Assembly: GCA_016292295.1 (NCBI GenBank)
Contig: JADNEJ010000379.1
Location: forward strand, 1 to 6,285
Source: Candidatus Thiodictyon intracellulare
GTDB taxonomy: Bacteria; Pseudomonadota; Gammaproteobacteria; Chromatiales; Chromatiaceae
Direction: 5' to 3'
DNA: 6,285 bases
Positions within the stretch are counted from its first letter, which is position 1, and every line of letters starts with the position of its first letter. The position numbers and the translations under genes were made by a program. Below are positions 1 to 5,185 of this stretch, piece by piece. A model generated the notes under the pieces. It saw only the letters and a program-made list of their open reading frames with translations. It had not been told where the DNA came from and did not search any database.

Positions 1-194
1 CCCCACACCGCCACGCCAACGTCCCGACCACCAGCGTCGGGGCACTGGGTCGCGGACGAGCGCGGGCAGGCAGACTTCATCCCAGTTTGGTCCTGGCGGC
101 TCGCCCGCACAGCGAACAACGAACAGCGACAACGTCGGGCCTTCCATTCGCCAAGGACGCGGGGCTCACACGCTATCGGAACCGCGCTCGGAAT
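1..194. other. Left edge, no recognisable gene
   Basis: I recognise nothing here with confidence. On the minus strand an open frame starts at an ATG at 147 and runs off the left edge (49 codons, beginning MEGPTLSLFVVRCAGEPPGP). It has no clear ribosome binding site, and a second minus-strand frame is also open, as often happens in GC-rich DNA. The stretch lies just beyond the point where the CHAT protein loses similarity to its relatives, so it may be foreign or rearranged DNA that replaced the gene's 3' part. A short imperfect direct repeat (cagcgaacaacg / cagcgacaacg) lies near 110-134. Confidence 0.3.
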
Positions 195-1480
195 TCATGC
201 AGCCTTGCCGGAAGGACACAGCCGGGCCAGCTCCCAGGTGCGGTCGACGAAGTGGGGGTGGGCCGCGGTGGTCAGCTCGGCGAGCTGATGCAGGCGCGGG
301 CTGCGCGCGGCTAGCGTGGGGCTGCGGTCGGACTTGAGCCTGAGCCCGGGCTGCTCCTCGCCGTAGAGGACCGGCGTGGCGTTGTCGTAGACGTGGAAGT
401 GCGACGAGGAAGGGACTGGCCCGGTGAGGAGCACCAGGCGCACCTGGGTCAGCGCGGCGGCGGCGTCCTTGAGCTTGGGATCGGCGAGCAGCGCGTAGTA
501 GAACCGCAGGGTCAGCTTTCTGGCATAGTCGTTCCCGACGGCGTAACGCATAGCGACGACCGAGGGGACGCCGCCATGCAGCAGGGCGTGGGCAGTGCCG
601 GTGTAGCCGGGTTGGTCCGTCAGATCTAGATCCTTGGTGGCCGGAGCGGGGACGGCCGTCTCCTTGGCGGCCGACTCCTTGCCCTGGGCGACAGCGAGGA
701 AGTCGTCCCAGTCTTGGACGCTGAGGATTTCGCCTGAGTGACAGGCGCTCAGCACGACAAGGCGCGGGACCAGGCCGCCCGCGTCCAGGAATAAGTTGAG
801 CAGGTCGTCGCCCGAGATTGGGTCGTCCGCGCCGCCGGGGCGGGCGAGCTCGAGCAGGTTGCGGTTGCCGTGACTGCTCCAGTGCACGATGTGGTAACCG
901 CCATGCTCCTGGATTTGGGCGGCGAGGCGCTCCCGCGTCACACCGTGGCTGAGGAAGTGGGCAACGACCCGGCGCTTGGGATATACCTCCTGCTCGAAGA
1001 GCCGGCGCAGGGCGCGGCGCTCCTGGCGCAGGCCGAGCGAGTGGGAGCCGCGCGCCTCGGCAAAGACGAAGAGGACGCGCAGCGGCTTGTCGGGGGCCAG
1101 GTCGATCGGCGTGGTGGTGAGCTCCTGCATGGCATGGACGACACGCACCAGAAGGTGGCGTTCGGTGAGATCCTGCGCGTCCGAGGCCGGGCGGACGATC
1201 TTCCAGGGGACGCGGGCCAGCGCGGCGACCAGCGGATTCTCGCGCTCCTCGGCCCCGGGCAGTTTGATGCGTAGCGTGCGCTGGCTGCGCACCGCCCAGA
1301 GGTGTTTGAACAGATCCTCGCCAAGCACGTCTTCGGCGCTGCAGACGCCGATCTCGGTCAGGGCGGCGCGTTGCTTGGCGTCCTCGACATAGAGACGCAG
1401 GAAGCCGCGCAGATCGAAGAGTCCCTGTCGCCTGCCTGCCGGGATAATCCGGGAGTCGGTCTGGCGGTAGGCGAGTTGCA

Positions 1481-1489
1481 CGCCCGCGC
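1481..1489. repeat. Target-site duplication, copy 1
   Basis: cgcccgcgc, matching cgtccgcgc at 1614-1622 in 8 of 9 bases. Both copies sit in the same codon phase of the CHAT frame. Confidence 0.65.
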
Positions 1490-1512
1490 GGCCTTGATCA
1501 TAGTTCCGCCTA
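1490..1512 (+). repeat. Left terminal inverted repeat of the small element
   Basis: Starts ggccttgatca and ends tccgccta. It pairs with the right repeat, with three mismatches in 23 bases. Confidence 0.8.
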
Positions 1513-1590
1513 CCTTGTTCAGTCCCGACGTCTCTGTTCCCTTGCAGAACATTGTTTTGCGCGCGAAAACCCATATGGGCTGACCGGCCT

Positions 1591-1613
1591 TAGGCGGATT
1601 TGTGATCAAGGCC
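1591..1613 (-). repeat. Right terminal inverted repeat of the small element
   Basis: Inverse of the left repeat. Its TGA (minus strand, 1606-1608) ends the original CHAT reading frame after 29 codons. Confidence 0.8.
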
Positions 1614-1622
1614 CGTCCGCGC
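1614..1622. repeat. Target-site duplication, copy 2
   Basis: cgtccgcgc, the partner of 1481-1489 across the 124-bp element. The single mismatch suggests the insertion is not very recent. Confidence 0.65.
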
Positions 1623-1764
1623 CGTCCAGCAAGCGGAACTCCGCCGTACGGGTCGGGTAGTCGGCGGTCACGACGAGGTCGAAGCGGGTGGTCACGGCGG
1701 CGGGTGCTCCTGCGAATGGTCCTGGGTCGCGACGTCGGGGCTATCACCCGAGAAGGAACTTGGG

Positions 1765-1782
1765 TTCGCAAATAGTTGCGAA
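1765..1782. promoter_or_regulatory. Perfect 7-bp inverted repeat upstream of the CHAT gene, candidate operator
   Basis: TTCGCAA and TTGCGAA are perfect inverse arms around a 4-base ATAG spacer. The site is AT-richer than its surroundings and lies about 70 bases upstream of the CHAT GTG start, with the 3' end of parE on its other side. The size and symmetry fit a dimeric regulator binding site. There is no T-tract, so a terminator is less likely. No regulator is identified in the window. Confidence 0.4.
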
Positions 1783-1850
1783 TACTCGCGGTAGAACGGG
1801 TTTTGCCACCCTGTCCCGAATGTCAGGGCCTCTCGCGCTCCGTCGATGGC

Positions 1851-2153
1851 TCAGGGATTGGACATGGACGCATACACGTCCATGCCCTGATGCAGGACGC
1901 GAACAATCTCAGCCTCGTTGTCGCCGCTCTAACGATAGAACACCAAATGTTTACAAATCAGGTGCTTGCGGTAGCCGGGGCGGATGTCGCCACAGTCACT
2001 GCCCATCAGAGGATTATCTGCCAAGGTATGAAAGCCCGCGTCCAGCAACCTCAGATAGCGGTTACGCTGGTCAGGACCCCAGGTGGCTTGCATGTAGCGG
2101 CCGATGGACTTTAGATCATCTTTGGCTACCTTGGTCAGCACTAACCGGGGCAT
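1851..2153 (-). pseudogene. parE: ParE-type toxin (RelE/ParE family) with an in-frame TAG at codon 75
   Basis: ParE-family toxins are about 95-100 residues; classical ParE poisons DNA gyrase and is neutralised by ParD. The open part is 74 residues, with the family's N-terminal helices (KDDLKSIGRYMQATWGP), the LADNPLMGSDCGDIRPGYRK region and the strand KHLVFYR. A TAG at 1929-1931 follows. The same frame then continues with the expected C-terminal strand and tail (SGDNEAEIVRVLHQGMD) to a TGA at 1851-1853, 101 codons in all. The usual residue after FYR is often Gln, so CAG to TAG is the simplest explanation. The start ATG overlaps the parD stop (ATGA), showing translational coupling. Loss of the last 25 residues probably abolishes toxicity unless the amber codon is read through. 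Confidence 0.85.
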
Positions 2154-2377
2154 CAGTGCGTACCGACGCTGTCGAGTTCCTCAATCAGACCTTGCAGGGA
2201 ATAGTCGGCCCGGCCGCTTGCCTCGCCCTCTCTGAGCGCCTGACGCAAGGCGGCGACGCGCGTTTCATGTTCTTCCAGAAGCCGCAACCCGGCACGGATC
2301 GCCTCGCTGGCCGAAACGTAACGGCCCTGGGCAATCTGCTGAGCAAGGAATTGCTCGAAGTGGTCGCCAAGGATCAC
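2153..2377 (-). CDS. parD: ParD-type antitoxin (ribbon-helix-helix), original start blocked by TAG at codon 2
   Basis: ParD antitoxins bind ParE through a C-terminal segment and repress their own operon through an N-terminal ribbon-helix-helix. The frame from GTG 2377 gives 74 residues with the family signature ILGDHFEQFLAQQIAQGRY, SASEAIRAGLRLLEE and a charged C-terminal tail. The evident ancestral start is the ATG at 2393-2395, preceded by GGAGG (2401-2405) at a five-base spacing. It reads M-stop-KNTSV, where relatives read MxKNTSV; the TAG is at 2390-2392. Initiation at the GTG would still give most of the protein but drop part of the DNA-contacting beta strand (KNTS), which should weaken autorepression. 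I chose the GTG because it is the longest uninterrupted frame. Whether it is used is unknown, since no good ribosome binding site precedes it. Confidence 0.8.
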   Translation of the reverse strand: MILGDHFEQFLAQQIAQGRYVSASEAIRAGLRLLEEHETRVAALRQALREGEASGRADYSLQGLIEELDSVGTH

Positions 2378-2400
2378 GCTGGTGTTCTTCTACATCTGGA

Positions 2401-2405
2401 CCTCC
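2401..2405 (-). promoter_or_regulatory. Ribosome binding site of the ancestral parD start
   Basis: GGAGG on the minus strand, five bases before the ATG at 2395. It marks that ATG, not the GTG at 2377, as the original start and so shows that the TAG at codon 2 lies inside the coding sequence. Confidence 0.6.
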
Positions 2406-2422
2406 GCAGGGTCTCCTGTTGC

Positions 2423-2441
2423 GATACCAGCAAATGGTATC
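2423..2441. promoter_or_regulatory. Inverted repeat upstream of parD, candidate autorepression operator
   Basis: GATACCA and TGGTATC are perfect 7-bp inverse arms around a 5-base spacer, 28 bases upstream of the ancestral parD ATG. Short palindromes here are typical binding sites for ParD dimers. I see no convincing -35/-10 pair. Confidence 0.5.
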
Positions 2442-2466
2442 CAAAATTAGGTCGCGCACCGACGCT

Positions 2467-2570
2467 GTGGGAGCGGCCTCCGGCCGCGACGGGGCCTCGC
2501 AACCTACCACAGCGTGGCAGGTTACCGCGGTATCTCATCGCGGCCGTAGCTCGCTCCCACGAGGCCGCTC
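2467..2570. repeat. REP-like compound palindrome between parD and the NTAQ1 homologue
   Basis: Two 23-base arms, 2467-2489 (begins gtgggagcg, ends cggccgcga) and 2538-2560 in inverse orientation, match at 20 of 23 positions. Inside lies a second hairpin, 2501-2510 with 2514-2523 (9 of 10 paired, loop agc). In addition, gaggccgctc (2561-2570) is the exact inverse of gagcggcctc (2471-2480), which offers an alternative pairing. The arm core resembles extragenic palindromes common in gammaproteobacterial genomes. It lies between the end of one operon and the promoter of the next and could act as a transcription barrier. Its edge overlaps the stop codon at 2569-2571. Confidence 0.65.
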
Positions 2571-3105
2571 ATCGTTCGGGGCAACGCCCCAGCCGGCACC
2601 GGGCGGTGGACAGATCGAGCAGTTGGCCGGGCTGCGGAGATTCCGGGTCCCGATAGGTACCAAGGGTCATGCCCTCGCCGATCGGCGGCCAGGGCGGCGG
2701 CGGGTGCTGGAGGCGACCACGGTGGTCACGCATGTGGCTACGATCACTGGCGAACCCGGCCCGATACTCGGACGCCGGGATCAGGCGCAGGCGCGGGGCA
2801 TAGATGGGTGGCAGCTGCCCGGCCAGGGCGAAGGTCCGGTCGAGCCAGTTGACCCCTGCCGTCGGTAGCGGCAGGCGACTGTCCGGGTCCCAGACCCGGC
2901 ATTGGCCGTCCACCACCACCACGTGATAGTCCCAGGCGATGAGGCGCCCCGGCGGGGCGGCGCGCTGGTGCAGCAGAGGGCAGCGGCCGGCGCGGCTCAG
3001 CAGAAAGACTACGAAGCGCTCACCCTGGCCTAGGGCCGGCTCGGCGCACAGCCACCAGACGTTCTCCTCGCAGTAGAAGGGCTGGTAACGCAAACCCGGG
3101 GCCAC
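2569..3105 (-). CDS. Protein N-terminal glutamine amidohydrolase (NTAQ1/WDYHV family)
   Basis: NTAQ1 deamidates an N-terminal Gln to Glu, a first step in the eukaryotic Arg/N-degron pathway. The 178-residue product has the family layout: FYCEENVW with nucleophile Cys12, WDYHV at 58-62 with His61, WDPDS with Asp73, FASDRSHM at 118-125, a proline-rich HPPPPWPPI segment, and a C-terminal LLDLST. Cys12, His61 and Asp73 correspond to the Cys-His-Asp triad of the human enzyme. Its length is close to the roughly 200 residues of the human protein, so it looks complete. The start is uncertain: the GTG at 3105 is 14 bases after the namZ stop, with no strong ribosome binding site, suggesting translational coupling. 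No signal peptide is visible, so it is probably cytoplasmic. Bacteria have an analogous N-degron route (Bpt/Aat transferases, ClpS-ClpAP), and a role there is inference. Confidence 0.85.
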   Translation of the reverse strand: MAPGLRYQPFYCEENVWWLCAEPALGQGERFVVFLLSRAGRCPLLHQRAAPPGRLIAWDYHVVVVDGQCRVWDPDSRLPLPTAGVNWLDRTFALAGQLPPIYAPRLRLIPASEYRAGFASDRSHMRDHRGRLQHPPPPWPPIGEGMTLGTYRDPESPQPGQLLDLSTARCRLGRCPER

Positions 3106-3119
3106 AGCGGCACCGGGGT

Positions 3120-4328
3120 TCAGGCGTAGACACGCAGGGCTTGGGTCTGTTCGAGCCAGAGCCCCTCGTCCGCGGCCAGGCGCCGCTCCAGGTCGCCGGG
3201 GCCGGCCTCGCGATCATCCACCCAGTCGCGCAGTTCGGTGCCGCCGCTCAGCAGGTCGATGGCTAGACGCTCGTTTTCGTACTCGTAGGGGAAGTCGCGC
3301 CACAACGGATAGTCCGGGTACTCCAGGCGCAGGGCCTTGAACAGAAGAGCGGTCAACCGATAGGGCCGGAACTGGTCGTGGCGGTAGTCCAGGTTGTCTG
3401 TATGGAACTGGAGCCCCGAGCAGAGCAGGCCGGCGTGCTTGTGGAAGGTGGGTTCGAACCAACAGGGCCGGATCAAAACCCCTTCGGTCCAGGCGGGGCA
3501 CTCGGCCTGCATGCGGGCCAGGATGCGGCCGAAGTCCAGGTCCGGGGCCCCGATCAGCTCCAGCGCGACGGTGGTCCCGCGCCCTTCCGATAGGGTAGTG
3601 CCCTCGCACAGGACGGTGCCGGGGAAACAGCGAGCCATGTTCAGACTGGAGGCGTTGGGACTGGGATTGACCCAGGCCAGTTCCATCAGGGGCCAGCCGT
3701 AACCCGGTGCCGCGTTGGGCAGGTAGCCGTCCATGGTCACCAGTTGCAGGTCGAGCGCCAGGCCGCGCTCGGCGACGAACCAGCGGGCCAGTTCCCCCAG
3801 AGTGAGTCCGTGCCGCATGATGAGCGGTCCAGCCCCGACGAAGCTCTCCCAGCCGGGAGCGAGGATACTGCCTTCGACCGGCCGGCCCGCTGGGTTGGGC
3901 CGGTCCAGGACCCACAGTGACTTGCCCGCGGCGGCGCAGGCGTCGAGCAGATAGGCGAGCGTGGTCAGATAGGTGTAGATGCGGGTGCCGATGTCCTGGA
4001 GGTCCACCAGCAGCACGTCGAAGTGCGCGAGCATCGCAGGCGTCGGATAGCGCACCTCACCGTAGAGACTGAAGACCGGGATGCCGTAGCGGGGGTCGAT
4101 GAAATCACCGCTCTCCACCATGTTGTCCTGCTTGTCCCCGCGCATCCCGTGTTGCGGGCCGAAGGCGGCGGTGACCCGCAGATCGCCCGCCTCGATCAGG
4201 GCGTCGAGGCTGTGGTGGCCACGCGAGGTGAGGGCGGCAGGGTGCCCGAGCAGGGCAACACGGCGCCCGCTCAGGAGCCGACGCAGCCCCCGGTCGGCGA
4301 GCAGGCGATCGATTCCGAGTTGGATCAT
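3120..4328 (-). CDS. namZ: NamZ-like exo-beta-N-acetylmuramidase family protein (DUF1343, GH171)
   Basis: Characterised members of this family (NamZ of Bacillus subtilis and Tannerella) release MurNAc from the non-reducing ends of peptidoglycan fragments. The 402-residue protein has the expected blocks: a Rossmann-like N-terminal part (RRVALLGHPAALTS, 22-35), FGPQHGMRG (56-64), VDLQDIGTRIYTY (108-120), DRPNPAG (142-148), NPSPN (221-225), EGTTLSEGRGT (242-252) and the C-terminal region with WFEPTFHKHAG (290-300). I chose the ATG at 4328 (MIQLGIDRLL) because the 15 extra residues from 4373 are Arg/Pro-rich and unlike the family. No signal peptide is seen from this start, consistent with cytoplasmic wall recycling, although other members are exported. 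Many relatives have Glu in the PEHG block where this protein has Gln (PQHG). It is the first gene of a two-gene operon with the NTAQ1 homologue. The exact substrate is unproven. Confidence 0.88.
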   Translation of the reverse strand: MIQLGIDRLLADRGLRRLLSGRRVALLGHPAALTSRGHHSLDALIEAGDLRVTAAFGPQHGMRGDKQDNMVESGDFIDPRYGIPVFSLYGEVRYPTPAMLAHFDVLLVDLQDIGTRIYTYLTTLAYLLDACAAAGKSLWVLDRPNPAGRPVEGSILAPGWESFVGAGPLIMRHGLTLGELARWFVAERGLALDLQLVTMDGYLPNAAPGYGWPLMELAWVNPSPNASSLNMARCFPGTVLCEGTTLSEGRGTTVALELIGAPDLDFGRILARMQAECPAWTEGVLIRPCWFEPTFHKHAGLLCSGLQFHTDNLDYRHDQFRPYRLTALLFKALRLEYPDYPLWRDFPYEYENERLAIDLLSGGTELRDWVDDREAGPGDLERRLAADEGLWLEQTQALRVYA

Positions 4329-4570
4329 AGGCGGACCTGGAGGGCGGTATCTGGTCGGCGATTGTCTGCGCATCCTCGGCGCAACTCAACCGGGAAACCC
4401 GGTAAACTTCCGCACCTCGGGGCCGCTGCCAGTCGTCCAGCCCAGCAGACACACGCGAGCCGCCTGCGTGCATACACCGGTCTCAGGCGGCCGGGCGACG
4501 GCGGCGCCCATCCGGGACAATAACAACCAGGCGCCCGCGGGCGCCGCCGGTCAGCAGAGGGCCATTAGCC
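4329..4570. other. Divergent intergenic region between namZ and ppnP
   Basis: This should hold both divergent promoters, but I cannot point to a convincing -35/-10 pair on either strand. Two structures stand out: accggg-aaa-cccggt (4389-4403, six-base stem, three-base loop) and a perfect 16-bp palindrome, ggcgcccgcgggcgcc (4530-4545), 26 bases before the ppnP ATG. An AT-richer patch (acaataacaacc) lies just before the second. No RNA gene was recognised. Confidence 0.4.
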
Positions 4571-5002
4571 ATGTCCGAGTTCAGTTAGGTCACCGTCGTG
4601 CGCGAAGCGAACATCTTTTTCGGCGGTGGGATCACCAGCCGCACCGTCATCTTCCCGGACGGCCGCAAGAAGACACTGGGTATCATGCAGCCCAGAGACT
4701 ACGAGTTCACGATCCACAGCGCGGAGTTGATGGAGATTCTGGCGGGCGACCTGGACGTGCAGCTCCCCGGCGCCGACCACTGGCAGAGCTTGGCGGCCGG
4801 GGCGTCGTTCGAGGTCGCGGCACACGCGCGCTTTGGGTTGCGGGTGCGCGCGGTGACAGATTACTGCTGTTCTTTCCTTTTGTTGAGTCGATTGGCGCCG
4901 GTCCGTGGACCGGCGTGCGGCCTACCACTGGAGGCGCTTGCGCAGTTCCTCGCGTTGGGCCTCGGTGGGGCAAATTACGGCCCCAGAGTCGTCGATGAGT
5001 GA
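4571..5002 (+). pseudogene. ppnP: Pyrimidine/purine nucleoside phosphorylase (PpnP, DUF1255) with in-frame TAG at codon 6 and no normal stop
   Basis: PpnP is a small cupin-fold enzyme that phosphorolyses nucleosides to base and ribose-1-phosphate. The frame begins ATG TCC GAG TTC AGT (MSEFS), with AGAGG at 4556-4560 ten bases upstream. TAG follows at 4586-4588, then the family sequence continues in the same frame: VTVVREANIFFGGGITSRTV, KKTLGIMQPRDYEF, MEILAGDLDVQLPG, ASFEV and the typical ending TDYCCSFL at 4879. Relatives are about 94-106 residues and end there. This frame continues to 5002, adding 40 residues that overlap the opposite-strand ferredoxin gene. The next codon is TTG, one change from TAG; alternatively an extra T in the tttt run (4878-4881) hides a nearby TGA. 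The GTG at 4598 could start a shortened protein missing nine residues. The lesions suggest a decaying gene, though amber readthrough would restore the N-terminus. Confidence 0.82.
4896..4915. terminator. GC-rich hairpin between convergent ppnP and ferredoxin genes
   Basis: cgccggtc and gaccggcg form a perfect eight-base stem around cgtg. It sits 16 bases after the expected end of ppnP and seven bases beyond the ferredoxin stop, so it is placed to act on both strands. Neither side has a run of T, so it is at best a weak intrinsic terminator. Its position supports the view that ppnP originally ended near 4880. Confidence 0.5.
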
Positions 5003-5185
5003 AATGGATAGGCTTGGGCAGCCCTCGGCGACCTCCCGCAACGCCTTCTCGGGGGCGAGACGACCGGTGGCGGCGGCCTTGTATTCCTCGCCCACCTCCA
5101 TCTCGCGGAAGGCATCTGGGCAGACCACCCAGCAGGTCCCGCAGCCGATGCAGGTGGGGATGTCAACGTCGATCTTGGCGATCAT
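4922..5185 (-). CDS. Ferredoxin, single [4Fe-4S] type
   Basis: A small soluble iron-sulfur electron carrier. The 87-residue product has one cluster motif, CIGCGTCWVVCP (Cys12, 15, 18, with Cys22 before Pro), and a distant Cys56 in EVAEGCPSLSISL. In single-cluster ferredoxins Cys12, 15, 18 and 56 bind the cluster, and Cys22 is left over or forms a disulfide. A C-terminal extension of about 20 residues (ICPTEAQREELRKRLQW) carries an additional Cys72 and goes beyond the usual fold. The ATG at 5185 is supported by GAGGAG (5194-5199) eight bases upstream. It is convergent with ppnP and divergent from the DUF3298 gene, so it is probably monocistronic. Its stop is TAG, which matters for reading the amber codons elsewhere in the window. 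Its redox partner cannot be told from the context. Confidence 0.9.
   Translation of the reverse strand: MIAKIDVDIPTCIGCGTCWVVCPDAFREMEVGEEYKAAATGRLAPEKALREVAEGCPSLSISLIDDSGAVICPTEAQREELRKRLQW

Larger units (their letters stand above)
1490..1613. mobile_element. MITE-like non-autonomous element (124 bp) inside the CHAT gene
   Basis: The termini form a 23-bp imperfect inverted repeat (1490-1512 and 1591-1613): 11 identical outer bases (ggccttgatca), four positions with three mismatches, then eight identical bases (tccgccta). Subterminal similarity (tcagtccc / tcagccc) continues inward with a one-base gap. The flanks are cgcccgcgc (1481-1489) and cgtccgcgc (1614-1622), a 9-bp duplication with one mismatch. 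No transposase is encoded, so it would need to be moved in trans. I cannot name the parent IS family. The insertion site is defined independently by the CHAT frame, which is restored exactly when the element and one duplication copy are removed. Confidence 0.8.
195..1695 (-). pseudogene. CHAT-domain (caspase-like peptidase) gene, split by a small insertion and 3'-truncated
   Basis: CHAT proteins are cysteine peptidases of the caspase/separase fold, often fused to P-loop ATPase or TPR sensor domains in bacterial signalling or defence. The long frame from the ATG at 1574 (459 codons) shows the catalytic His in HWSSHG (residue 235) and Cys in LSACHSG (residue 278), plus conserved-looking stretches such as LGEDLFKHLW and GYTGTAHALL. 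That ATG is not the original start: about 28 codons come from the insertion at 1490-1613. The ancestral start is probably the GTG at 1695, with AGGAG (1707-1711) 11 bases upstream. It encodes 29 residues ending in EFRLLDGADGP before a TGA at 1606-1608 inside the insertion. Without the insertion and one 9-bp duplication the gene would be 1368 bases (455 residues) and read LLDGAGVQLAYRQTD. The C-terminus stops after FVDRTWELARL with an unrelated tail, CPSGKAA. As I recall the family, relatives continue there into an ATPase domain. No ATPase domain is present in the window. Confidence 0.85.

Noticed and set aside
195..215. CPSGKAA at the CHAT C-terminus as a Walker A motif
   Set aside because: It lacks the GxxxxGK[ST] pattern and is followed at once by a stop. 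It looks like a chance out-of-family tail.
1358..1771. A 137-codon minus-strand frame across the small element
   Set aside because: It is out of phase with the CHAT protein on both sides of the element and is Arg/Pro-rich. The reconstructed CHAT frame explains the region better.
2578..2590. Short GC hairpin near the end of the NTAQ1 gene as a terminator
   Set aside because: Only a five-base stem, located inside the coding sequence with no T-tract after it.
1688..2656. A 322-codon open frame on the plus strand
   Set aside because: It runs antisense through parE, parD and the REP-like repeat, has low-complexity Arg/Pro/Ser-rich composition and no recognisable domain. The minus-strand genes explain the region.
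3214..3915. A 233-codon open frame on the minus strand inside namZ
   Set aside because: It is an out-of-phase shadow of namZ, which has clear family motifs in its own frame.
4099..4998. A 299-codon open frame on the plus strand
   Set aside because: It crosses the antisense of namZ, the intergenic spacer and an alternative frame of ppnP. Its composition is typical of GC-rich shadow frames.
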